A stretch of DNA of 6,788 nucleotides from Nitrospinota bacterium (GCA_030740135.1 JASLXW010000224.1:1-6788), one strand, 5' to 3'. Numbered from the stretch's first letter, positions 1 through 5,838 are shown. Notes: a model not told the origin generated them from the letters alone. A program made the numbers and translations.

Positions 1-702
1 GACGGTCGAGGCCGGGACGATCTCCATGGGCTCATTCATCAGACCGCCCGAGCCGTCGAACTCGCCGCCGACGCCGGGATAGCGCGAGACCGCCCCCATG
101 ACCGCCCCGGGGTGATGGCCGATGGCGATGGCGAAGGGCATGGGCTCGTTCATTTCCGAATAGCGCTGCCAGACGTGGTAGCCGTGATGGGCCTCATAGA
201 TCCAATTGCCCAAGGTCTTGTTGTCGTGGACCTGGTGCCGGTAGATGCCGACGTTGTGCTTGCCGGTCTCCGGGTCTTTGCAAATCCCCAGTCCGGAGCA
301 GATGAAGGGACCCGCGTCCAGGGCGTTGTGGGTGGTGATCGGGAGGACGGAGAGGTCGGCGTCGTCCCCCGTCAGGACCACCTCTTTGACCGGCCCGTCG
401 GAGACCTCCACCGGAGGGATTGGGTTTTCCTCCCGCTCGCAAAAGGTCTCGACCATTCGGTCCACCGAGGTGTCCAGGGCCATGGCCAGCCGCTCGTAAG
501 AGGCCGTCAGGTTGATGATGGAAGGGAGGTTCGAGCCCTTGACCTTCTCGAAGTAGACGGCTGGATACCGGTCCGCCCGCTCCAGTTTTTCGACGACGGC
601 GGTGAGCTCGTGCTTGGGGTCCACCTCCCGGTCCACGCGGACGATGTCATCGGGCCGCTTCTCCGCGACTTGGTCGATAAAGGTCCTCAAATCCTTCGGC
701 AT
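1..702 (-). CDS. UbiD-family prenyl-FMN (de)carboxylase, N-terminal 234 residues (C-terminus outside window)
   Basis: UbiD-family enzymes use prenylated FMN and a metal ion for reversible decarboxylation of aromatic or alpha,beta-unsaturated acids in the cytoplasm. Seen: an opening with VDPKHEL (from about residue 23), then LPITTHNALDAGPF (about 121-134), then HNVGIYRHQV (149-158). N150, R155 and H173 have the same spacing as the metal/cofactor Asn, catalytic Arg and metal His of fungal Fdc1 (N168, R173, H191). AIGHHPG (193-199) follows, then GGEFDGSGGL, where E214 fits the metal Glu. The catalytic Glu pair expected further on lies past the window edge; full members run to roughly 450-500 residues. 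The start at 702 is chosen because AAAGGAG (716-710) stands 7 nt upstream; an in-frame ATG at 708 is only 1 nt from it. No frameshift was seen. Substrate is unassigned: quinone biosynthesis UbiD or a catabolic aromatic decarboxylase are both possible, and the nearby CoA ligase and hydratase favour catabolism (inference). Confidence 0.9.
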   Translation of the reverse strand, partial: MPKDLRTFIDQVAEKRPDDIVRVDREVDPKHELTAVVEKLERADRYPAVYFEKVKGSNLPSIINLTASYERLAMALDTSVDRMVETFCEREENPIPPVEVSDGPVKEVVLTGDDADLSVLPITTHNALDAGPFICSGLGICKDPETGKHNVGIYRHQVHDNKTLGNWIYEAHHGYHVWQRYSEMNEPMPFAIAIGHHPGAVMGAVSRYPGVGGEFDGSGGLMNEPMEIVPASTV

Positions 703-716
703 GCTCATTCTCCTTT

Positions 717-734
717 CGGGATGCGCATATCCCG
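717..734 (-). promoter_or_regulatory. Small hairpin directly upstream of the UbiD ribosome binding site
   Basis: CGGGAT (717-722) and ATCCCG (729-734) form a 6-bp dyad with a 6-nt loop. On the minus strand it ends immediately before the AAAGGAG at 716-710, and its centre overlaps the palindrome ATGCGCAT (721-728). In the leader RNA it could affect ribosome access, or it may be a chance structure. Confidence 0.3.
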
Positions 735-781
735 GCGTCCGGCGAATGCGGTGCGCGTTTTCTCGGCAGGCGCGCCGCTTG

Positions 782-810
782 ATTATACAGGGAGGCGGGG
801 CGCGAGACGA
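782..810 (-). promoter_or_regulatory. Predicted sigma70-type promoter of the UbiD-family gene
   Basis: On the minus strand a perfect TATAAT -10 (787-782) follows a 17-nt spacer after a poor -35, TCGTCT (810-805, three matches to TTGACA). Transcription would begin near 775 and leave a leader of about 70 nt before the start at 702. The -10 is the convincing part. Confidence 0.45.
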
Positions 811-1002
811 AAACGCCGCGTCATCGAGTCGAGAGGACCGGCGGGCGTGCGGTTGGAGATTGGATTTTCAAAAGATCATGCCCGTCGCTCGGAATGACAG
901 GCGGAGGGAGAACGGGAGTATCGGTCAACGGGGTCGGCTGACATTTCAAGAAAGTGTTCCTCCTCAAGCGTGGCCCGCCGGGGCTCGCCCAAAAATTCAG
1001 GC

Positions 1003-1031
1003 TTCCCCTGGTCCGGGAACTTCGTTACAAT
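1003..1031 (+). promoter_or_regulatory. Possible weak promoter of the caspase-like gene
   Basis: TACAAT (1026-1031) is a five-of-six match to the -10 consensus. The hexamer 17 nt upstream, TTCCCC (1003-1008), matches only three -35 positions. It lies about 55 nt before the start at 1086. The SD is also weak: only a GGGGG run around 1075-1079. Confidence 0.25.
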
Positions 1032-1085
1032 TCCGGTTGTTAATCCAACAAGAAATAGACCCCGCGCACCCGATGGGGGCACGTC

Positions 1086-1814
1086 ATGCGGTTCCGGCGC
1101 AGCGTCCTGATTGGCGTTCTGGCCTCAGTTCTCCTGGCCTCCTCCCTCTTTGCCCAGACCAAGACCATCGGCGTCCTGCCCGCCCGCATTCAGGAGGAGA
1201 TGGCGCAGGGAAGGCGCTTCGCCCTTCTCATCGGAATCGACAGGTATCAGGACAAGCGCATCCCCAAGCTGGACTACACCGCGGCGGACGCCAAGGCCAT
1301 GTACGCCGTCCTCACGGACCCGAACCACGGCCGCTTCCCGAAAGAGCGCGTCAAGCTGCTCCTGGACGAGCGGGCGACGGCCAAAAACATCCGCCGCCAC
1401 TTCACGTGGCTTCGCAGAAACGCCCGCCCCGAAGACATGGTCATCGTCTTTTGCTCGGGCCACGGCGCGCCCGAGGAAGGCGGGACGTACTGGGTCCCGT
1501 ACGACGCCGAGATCGACGACCTCGGGGCCACGGCTGTCGGCAACGCCTATATCACCCGCGAGCTCGGGAGGATTCGCGCCAAGCGTCTCATCACGTTCCT
1601 GGACTCGTGCTACTCCGCCGCCATCGTCGCGAAGGAGGACAAGCCCAAGGCCCTGTTCGACCAGGATTTCTTCAAAAAGTTCCAGGGCACGGGGCGGGTG
1701 ACCATCACCGCAAGCGACGGCAAGGAGCTGTCACTGGAGTCCAAAGAGCTTCGCCAGGGCGTCTTCACGCACTATCTGGTCCAGGCGCTCAAGGGAAAGG
1801 CCGACACCAACTAG
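1086..1814 (+). CDS. Exported caspase-fold (peptidase C14 / orthocaspase-like) protein, ends early at an in-frame TAG
   Basis: 242 codons. Residues 1-23 form a signal peptide: RFRR, then a hydrophobic run, with likely cleavage after LFA. The caspase fold follows: strand RRFALLIGIDRY (43-54), helix DYTAADAKAMYAVL (63-76), the His motif VIVFCSGHG (119-127; H126), and the Cys motif ITFLDSCYSAA (169-179; C175). The catalytic pair is intact. An Asp two residues before the Cys is typical of metacaspases and orthocaspases that cut after Arg or Lys; that specificity is inferred. The last residues, GKADTN, are the first three positions of an EF-hand-like loop whose remainder (DGAVELEE) follows the TAG in the same frame. 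The last caspase strands are therefore lost from this product, which probably would not fold normally. Export means the target, if any, would be outside the cytoplasm. The SD is weak. Confidence 0.8.
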   Translation: MRFRRSVLIGVLASVLLASSLFAQTKTIGVLPARIQEEMAQGRRFALLIGIDRYQDKRIPKLDYTAADAKAMYAVLTDPNHGRFPKERVKLLLDERATAKNIRRHFTWLRRNARPEDMVIVFCSGHGAPEEGGTYWVPYDAEIDDLGATAVGNAYITRELGRIRAKRLITFLDSCYSAAIVAKEDKPKALFDQDFFKKFQGTGRVTITASDGKELSLESKELRQGVFTHYLVQALKGKADTN

Positions 1815-2373
1815 GACGGCGCGGTGGAGTTGGAGGAGGTCTGGGCGCACGTCAGGCGGCGTGTAACGGACGAGGCCATGCGGCGGGGCAACCGCCAGCG
1901 GCCCAAGCTGATCGGCAACCTCTCGGCGGGTCTTCTCGTGAGTCTGAATCCGGGGGTGACCAAGAAGTTTCGCGTCCGGCGGATGAAGCTCGTCAAGCTC
2001 TTGCAGGAGGGTCGGCTATCCGGCGTCGAATACGAGGAAGCGAAGAAGGTGCTGGACGGGGAGGGCGATGCGCGGCTCCTCGCAATCGTCCGGGATCTGG
2101 CCGACGGGAAGTTGGCCCCAAGTACTACCCGGCGACAAGGGAAGCCGCCCTTCTCAAAAAGGCCGAAGCACAAATTGGGTTGAACCGCCTGACGAGCCCC
2201 AAGGGCGACAACGCCTTCGACACGCTTCAAAAGGTGCTGGGAATCGTGCCCGGTAATCCGGAAGCAATCCGCTACCTCAGGGCCATTGGCGAAAAATACA
2301 AACTTGGGCGCAGGCGAGGATTCGAGCGAAGCAGTGGAAGCGGGCGGAAGCCTACCTGGATTCCGCGAAGAAA
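1815..2373 (+). pseudogene. Middle of the broken gene: caspase C-terminal end, SHOCT-like and TPR-like segments across two frameshifts
   Basis: In the frame of 1086, the reading after the TAG gives the rest of the EF-hand-like loop and helix (DGAVELEEVWAHV). NRQRPKLIGNLSAGLLVSL, a typical caspase-domain ending, comes next. RRMKLVKLLQEGRLSGVEYE (about 1980-2040) resembles a SHOCT motif (L..L...G.I...E[YF]...K..L). Coding sense then moves one base earlier at the C run 2116-2119. The next frame gives AEAQIGLNRLTSPKGDNAF and VLGIVPGNPEAIRYL, a pattern common in TPR-like tails of exported bacterial proteins. Around 2303-2308 it moves one base earlier again, giving AQARIRAKQWKRAEAYLDSA, which completes the helical repeat. 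A GTG at 1824 or 2374 could open short frames, but neither has an SD. Confidence 0.65.
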
Positions 2374-3393
2374 GTGTTGGGCGAGGACCCCGGGGTCGCG
2401 GACCTTCTGGCGAAGGTGCGTCAGGGGCTGGCAAGGCTCCCGAAACACATAGGGGCCGCCCCCCGCACCCGCCCGGCCGGCTGGACCCGCGGGGATTCCA
2501 TGCCCACGGCGCGAAACTCCCTCCTCGCCGCCACGATTGGAGGACGCCTTTTTGTCGTGGGAGGGCATGATGGCAAAGGGGACTCACCCGTTCTGGAGGT
2601 GTACGACCCGGCGACCGACTCATGGCGGAGGCTGGCGGCCCTCCCGAAAGTGGATTCCGGCAATGCGGGCCGGTACGGCGGCGCGGTCGGGGTGATCGAC
2701 GGCAAGCTCTACCTGGCGGGCGGGTGGCGTATCCGCCCGCCCATTCCCACGCGCTCGCTGTTGATTTATGACCCGGGGACCGACAGGTGGCGCCGCGGGG
2801 CGAACATGCCTACCCTGAGCGCCTGCTCGGTGGCCGGGGTGATCCGAAGAAGGCTCTACGTCCTGACCGCGTGCGACGGCCACTCGGGCTTCAGAAAATC
2901 TCTTCACGTCTATGACCCCGACAGGAACGCCTGGTCTCGGCTTCGCGACGCTCGCCACGCCCACGCCGATGCGGCTGTCGGGGTCATCGGCGGCAAACTG
3001 TATGTCGCCGGGGGAGGCGAATGGGGCAAGCCAACGCCTGCGCTGGAAGTCTACGACCCCGGGACCAACCGATGGAGCGCCAAAGCCCCCATGTCCGCCG
3101 CGCGAGCCGGAGCGGCCGCCGGAGTCATTGATGGCAAGCTCTATGTCGTTGGCGGCAGCATTGGCAAGAAGCTTCTCGCCACGCTGGAAATCTATGACCC
3201 GGCGACGAACGGTTGGAGGACCGGCCCGCCCATGCCCTCGGGCCGCTCGTCGTTGGCCGCGGCGGTCATCGGGCGGCGCCTCTATGCGGTCGGGGGGTAC
3301 GACGGAAAGAGGTGTCTCGGTTTGCTGGAGGTCTTCCGGCCGGGGGCCGTGTCCCGGACGCTCAGGATCCCCCGCGTAAGGAACCCGCGCTGA
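2374..3393 (+). CDS. Kelch-repeat beta-propeller domain (C-terminal part of the broken gene)
   Basis: This frame is open from about 2305 to the stop at 3391-3393; the earliest start codon in it is GTG 2374, which has no SD, so independent translation is doubtful. It opens with the last TPR-like residues (EDPGVADLLAKVRQGLARL) and a Pro/Arg-rich linker. Six Kelch motifs follow, starting near 2542, 2701, 2848, 2992, 3133 and 3271, each of the form (G)(K/R)LYVVGG ... L.VYDP.T..W ... MP..R. The third has TA where GG is expected. The sixth stops after EVFRPGA and lacks its W...MP strand. A matching WTRGDSMPTAR strand lies before motif 1 (about 2482), so the ring would close as a six-bladed propeller with an N-terminal strand. 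Kelch propellers bind proteins or, in some families, sugars; no ligand can be named. Starting at ATG 2500 would lose the closing strand, which supports fusion to the upstream part. Confidence 0.75.
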   Translation: MLGEDPGVADLLAKVRQGLARLPKHIGAAPRTRPAGWTRGDSMPTARNSLLAATIGGRLFVVGGHDGKGDSPVLEVYDPATDSWRRLAALPKVDSGNAGRYGGAVGVIDGKLYLAGGWRIRPPIPTRSLLIYDPGTDRWRRGANMPTLSACSVAGVIRRRLYVLTACDGHSGFRKSLHVYDPDRNAWSRLRDARHAHADAAVGVIGGKLYVAGGGEWGKPTPALEVYDPGTNRWSAKAPMSAARAGAAAGVIDGKLYVVGGSIGKKLLATLEIYDPATNGWRTGPPMPSGRSSLAAAVIGRRLYAVGGYDGKRCLGLLEVFRPGAVSRTLRIPRVRNPR

Positions 3394-3451
3394 GGTCCCG
3401 GTCACGGCGCCGGGTCGACTCTTACATCATCCGGATTGTCCTCGAACGTGG

Positions 3452-3482
3452 GGAAATTAAGGGGACATCATACTTAATTTCC
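3452..3482. repeat. Palindromic module, 10-bp arms, GGGGACATCATACTTAATTT type
   Basis: GGAAATTAAG (3452-3461) and CTTAATTTCC (3473-3482) are perfect 10-bp inverted arms around the 11-nt loop GGGACATCATA. Sequences of this type recur near IS200-like REP-associated tyrosine transposases in many bacterial genomes; that link comes from memory of the family and was not searched here. Confidence 0.6.
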
Positions 3483-3604
3483 AAATAGGCATGGCATCCC
3501 CATGATTCCACATGATTTTATTCCCATGGTTCGACATTCGTGCAACCTGATCCTGCGGTCGTGTCCCTCCGAACTCGTTTGGCGTCAAATCCGCTGATCA
3601 CAAC

Positions 3605-3633
3605 GGAAAACGATAAACTAAACTCCTGACCCC
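3605..3633 (-). repeat. GGGGTCAGGAGTTTA-type module, opposite orientation
   Basis: Read on the minus strand this begins GGGGTCAGGAGTTTAGTTTA and ends TTTTCC. That is the same layout as the module at 3461-3482: GGGG-N-CA, then an AT-rich part, then TTNCC. It is taken as a diverged sister repeat in the opposite direction. It has no strong internal dyad. Confidence 0.4.
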
Positions 3634-3954
3634 TCCACTCAGACCGAAAAAATGATTGCCGGGCCAACGATTTCGTATTGATTTCGTTATATGGACTGCA
3701 CCTGCCGGGATGAAAAATTGATTGGATTGGGACAGAGAACGATCGGCGATGTCTTCTGCTGGCGACCGGAGCGGCTGAACAACATAAAAGTACGATTCAA
3801 ACCCAAAGACGAAATCGCAATGAATTTAATGGGTTATTACTTTTAAGATCCGAGAAATAGGGCGATTGACCTACAGAAGCGGGCGTTATCGCCGATGGCC
3901 TGGACTCCCCGGCCGCCCTCTATCGCCAAACGAAAGTTTTCGAGGGGGGGGATT

Positions 3955-3985
3955 GGGGGGGACAGTTTTCAAAATGTCCCCCCCC
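3955..3985. repeat. GGGGACA palindrome next to the ligase stop codon
   Basis: Seven Gs plus ACA (3955-3964) pair with TGT plus Cs (3975-3984, one further C at 3985) across the loop GTTTTCAAAA, a 10-bp perfect stem. It ends 7 bp from the ligase stop (3992-3994 on the minus strand). It could act as a 3' stability hairpin for the ligase message; there is no T run after it, so a classical intrinsic terminator is unlikely. A second G run (3944-3951) lies 3 bp away. The GGGGACA core is shared with the repeat at 3452-3482. Confidence 0.55.
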
Positions 3986-3991
3986 AAGGTT

Positions 3992-5560
3992 TTAAGCCTT
4001 TTCCCGGAGCCTGAACCTCTGGATCTTCCCCGTGGCGGTTTTGGGGAGGGCGTCGACGAACTCGTACCAGCGGGGGCGCTTGTAGGCGGCGATCTTCTCC
4101 CGGACGAACGCCGTCAGCTCCCCGGCCAGGGCGTCCGATCCCTCGTGGCCCTCGGCCAGGACCACGCACGCCTTGGGCTTGATGAGGCCGTCGTCGTCCT
4201 CTTGGCCGATGACGCCCGCTTCCAGGACGGCGGGGTGTCCGATGAGCGTGTTCTCGACCTCGACGGGTGAGACCCAGATGCCGCCGACCTTGAGCATGTC
4301 GTCCGACCGGCCGCTGTACCAGTAGTGGCCCTCTTCGTCGCGGGAGTACTTGTCGCCCGAGACGAACCACTTGCCGCGCATGGATTGCTTGGACTGCTCG
4401 TGCTTGTTCCAGTAGAAGGGAGAGCCGCTCTCGCCCTTCACCCAGAGGTTTCCGATCTCGCCGTCCGGGACGGGCCGCCCCTCCTCGTCCACGATCTTCA
4501 CGTCGTAGCCCGGGACGGGCGTGCCGCTGCTGCCGGGTGTCACCCGGCCCGCCCAGTTCGTCAGGTAGATGTGGAGCATCTCGGTCGAGCCGATGCCGTC
4601 GAGGATCTCGACGCCGAACCGTTTTTTCCACTGGTTGAAGAGCTCGGCGGGCAGGGACTCGCCGGCCGAGACGCAGAGGCGGAGCGAGCTCAGGTCGTAG
4701 CGGTCCTCGGCGTCCTTGATCTGAAGCATCGCGGCGTACATCGTCGGCACGCAGTAGAATAGCGTCGGTTTCTCGCGGTCGATGACCTGGAACATCTCCT
4801 CCGGCTTGGGCGGGCCGGGGTGGAGGACGCAGGACCCCCCCACGCGGAAAGGGAAGTAGAGGTTGTTCCCCAGGCCGTAGGCGAAGAAGAGCTTCGCCAC
4901 CGAGAAGGTGCGGTCGGCCTCGCCGATGTCGAGGACGTTCCGGGCGTAGAGGTCGGCGCAGTGGATCATGTCGTGGTGGAGGTGGACGGCCCCCTTGGGA
5001 AAGCCCGTCGACCCGGAGCTGTAGAGCCAGAACGCGGCCTCGTCCTTGTGCGTCCCGGCGGGCTCGAGGGCGTCCGGCTGTCCGTCCACGAAGTCTTCGT
5101 ACGCGGTTTCGCCCTCGCCCGGCTCGCCGGCGACGATGACGCGTTCCAGGGAACTCAGTCCGGCGCGAATCTCCCGGACCTGTCCCATCAGCCGTTCGTG
5201 GGCGATGAGCACGCGGGCGCGGGAATCGTCGAACAGGTAGCGGTAGTCCGCCGCTTTGAGGAGGGTGTTGATGGGGATGGGGACGGCGCCGATCCGCATC
5301 GTCCCGAAGAACGACGCGGCGAACTCCGGCGAGTCCGGAAGCAGGAGGAGCACCCGCTGCTCGCGCTGGACGCCGATCGAGAGCAGGGCGTTGCCCAGGC
5401 GGTTGACCATCCGCCCGACCTGGAGGTAGGAGAAGGTCTGTCCCTCGTAGTGGATGGCGGTCCGATCCCCCCGGCCCGCGGCCAAGTTCTCGTCGATGAA
5501 GGTCGTCGAAGCGTTGTAGTTTTCGGGGATGGAAGCGGCCACCGTTTCGGCGTCCCACAT
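3992..5560 (-). CDS. Benzoate-CoA ligase family acyl-CoA synthetase (AMP-forming)
   Basis: Activates a carboxylic acid with ATP and CoA through an acyl-adenylate; benzoate or a related aromatic acid is the family-level expectation. 522 residues, the usual length (BadA is about 523). Seen: family-specific opening YNASTTFIDENL (15-26); ATP P-loop YSSGSTGFPKG (180-190); acyl-pocket stretch KLFFAYGLGNNLYFP (223-237); DGIGSTEMLHIYLTN (321-335), with H330 and I331 where BadA has its specificity His-Ile pair; SGDKYSRDEEGHYWYSGR (401-418); hinge GRSDDMLKVGG (417-427); and PKTATGK (506-512) with catalytic K512, also the lysine acetylated in BadA-type enzymes. All core motifs are intact. The start is fixed by AAGGAGGT (5573-5566), 5 nt upstream. 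It is divergent from the enoyl-CoA hydratase, 278 bp away, and followed closely by a GGGGACA hairpin. It could instead prefer a substituted benzoate or an alicyclic acid. Confidence 0.92.
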   Translation of the reverse strand: MWDAETVAASIPENYNASTTFIDENLAAGRGDRTAIHYEGQTFSYLQVGRMVNRLGNALLSIGVQREQRVLLLLPDSPEFAASFFGTMRIGAVPIPINTLLKAADYRYLFDDSRARVLIAHERLMGQVREIRAGLSSLERVIVAGEPGEGETAYEDFVDGQPDALEPAGTHKDEAAFWLYSSGSTGFPKGAVHLHHDMIHCADLYARNVLDIGEADRTFSVAKLFFAYGLGNNLYFPFRVGGSCVLHPGPPKPEEMFQVIDREKPTLFYCVPTMYAAMLQIKDAEDRYDLSSLRLCVSAGESLPAELFNQWKKRFGVEILDGIGSTEMLHIYLTNWAGRVTPGSSGTPVPGYDVKIVDEEGRPVPDGEIGNLWVKGESGSPFYWNKHEQSKQSMRGKWFVSGDKYSRDEEGHYWYSGRSDDMLKVGGIWVSPVEVENTLIGHPAVLEAGVIGQEDDDGLIKPKACVVLAEGHEGSDALAGELTAFVREKIAAYKRPRWYEFVDALPKTATGKIQRFRLREKA

Positions 5561-5622
5561 GGTGCACCTCCTTGCGGGATAAAGGGCGATCGGGGGGGGC
5601 GGGGACTCTCGTTGCCGGAACC

Positions 5623-5651
5623 CGTATACCGCACCCCTTGCGGGCTTGCAA
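5623..5651 (-). promoter_or_regulatory. Predicted promoter of the CoA ligase gene
   Basis: On the minus strand TTGCAA (5651-5646) and TATACG (5628-5623) stand 17 nt apart. Each matches four of six sigma70 consensus positions. The leader to 5560 would be about 55 nt and would include a run of eight Cs (minus strand). A perfect TTGACA further upstream has no -10 at a workable distance. Confidence 0.35.
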
Positions 5652-5679
5652 ACCCTATTTTGCGGATGGATGGAAGGAT

Positions 5680-5708
5680 TTGGTTATTTCTTGTCAATGG
5701 TTTAATAT
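5680..5708 (+). promoter_or_regulatory. Possible promoter of the enoyl-CoA hydratase gene
   Basis: This lies in an AT-rich island (about 5672-5735) inside GC-rich DNA. TTGGTT (5680-5685) and TAATAT (5703-5708) are 17 nt apart, with moderate consensus matches. If used, the leader would be about 125 nt and would carry the triple palindrome at 5764-5810. Position is tentative. Confidence 0.3.
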
Positions 5709-5763
5709 GTAAATGTCGTAATATTCTGGAATGGAAGTATCACACGGGTTTTGTTCAAGCCGG

Positions 5764-5810
5764 GACCGACCCGGTCTGGGAACCGCCCCGGTTTGGGGAC
5801 CGCCTCGGTC
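5764..5810. promoter_or_regulatory. Three tandem 13-bp palindromes at a 17-bp period (operator array or leader hairpins)
   Basis: Three perfect dyads of the form RACCG-NNN-CGGTY occur at 5764-5776 (GACCGACCCGGTC), 5781-5793 (AACCGCCCCGGTT) and 5798-5810 (GACCGCCTCGGTC). Both gaps between them read TGGG, so the period is exactly 17 bp. In the second unit both outer bases change together, G to A and C to T, which keeps the symmetry. The array ends 16 bp before the SD and 28 bp before the hydratase start. It sits between the divergent ligase and hydratase genes. It fits binding sites for a dimeric repressor, or three small hairpins in the leader RNA. No regulator gene is present in the window. 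Confidence 0.65.
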
Positions 5811-5838
5811 TTGTGAGGATGATCTCAGGAGGAATGTC

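Larger units (their letters stand above)
703..1085. other. Divergent intergenic region between the UbiD-like and caspase-like genes
   Basis: About 380 bp with no convincing gene. It holds the UbiD promoter and leader on the minus strand, and a possible weak promoter for the caspase-like gene near 1003-1031. It also holds a short stretch around 884-899, reading TCATTCCGAGCGACGG on the minus strand. That stretch resembles an intergenic sequence scattered through many bacterial genomes, which gives spurious translations containing CHSE. A minus-strand open frame at 876-1082 includes it and shows no protein-like features. Confidence 0.5.
1086..3393 (+). pseudogene. Broken gene for an exported caspase - SHOCT-like - TPR-like - Kelch protein (one stop, two one-base losses)
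   Basis: Three reading frames tile this stretch without overlap in homology, and together they read as one protein. Frame of 1086: signal peptide and caspase fold, TAG at 1812-1814, then caspase tail and SHOCT-like segment to about 2115. One base earlier: TPR-like segment 2117-2305. One base earlier again: end of the TPR-like segment and a Kelch propeller to the stop at 3391-3393. Restoring one C in the run at 2116-2119 and one T near 2303-2305, and replacing the TAG, gives about 769 codons. The order would be signal peptide 1-23, caspase about 42-290, SHOCT-like 297-327, TPR-like about 345-450, Kelch from about 467. The intact genes in this window (about 3.1 kb of coding sequence) show no such lesions. 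This argues for true decay rather than uniform sequencing error, though homopolymer error cannot be excluded. The 5' ORF and the Kelch ORF could still be translated separately. Confidence 0.75.
3394..3991. other. Gene-poor gap with an AT-rich core and palindromic repeat modules
   Basis: About 600 bp between the Kelch stop and the ligase stop, which face each other. The part from roughly 3454 to 3860 is clearly richer in A and T than its flanks. It holds the repeat modules listed separately at 3452-3482, 3605-3633 and 3955-3985. A short repeat CATGATT occurs twice near 3500-3517. No transposase motifs were found on either strand. One unsupported 51-codon frame (3691-3846) is discussed as a finding. 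No convincing intrinsic terminator with a T tail was seen after either gene, although the hairpin at 3955-3985 may fill that role for the ligase. Confidence 0.6.

Noticed and set aside
876..1082. 68-codon minus-strand open frame between the UbiD-like and caspase-like genes
   Set aside because: It includes the CHSE-type repeat translation, has no SD and no domain features.
1812..1814. TAG as a pyrrolysine or programmed readthrough codon
   Set aside because: Two frameshifts further on make simple decay the easier explanation, and no insertion-type RNA structure was evident by eye.
602..2452. 616-codon plus-strand open frame
   Set aside because: It spans the antisense of the UbiD gene, the intergenic region and an off-frame reading of the caspase gene. 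Only its stretch from about 2117 to 2305 is coding, as part of the broken gene.
2500..3393. Kelch protein as a separate gene starting at ATG 2500
   Set aside because: No SD, and this start would remove the strand that closes the propeller; the frame is open and homologous upstream of it.
3483..3690. Remnant of a Y1 (REP-associated) transposase gene
   Set aside because: Reading both strands I found no HUH or catalytic Tyr motif and only short frames broken by stops; only the flanking repeat modules are supported.
3969..5651. 560-codon minus-strand open frame overlapping the ligase
   Set aside because: Arg/Pro-rich shadow of the ligase in another frame; the true frame carries all adenylation motifs and a perfect SD.
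5691..5696. Perfect TTGACA on the minus strand as ligase -35
   Set aside because: The hexamers 16-18 nt downstream (CCATCC and neighbours) are not -10-like; the pair at 5651/5628 has better spacing.
5731..5838. 36-codon N-terminal extension of the hydratase from ATG 5731
   Set aside because: The extension covers the 17-bp-period palindromes, has no SD, and matches nothing in crotonases, while ATG 5839 has AGGAGG at ideal spacing.
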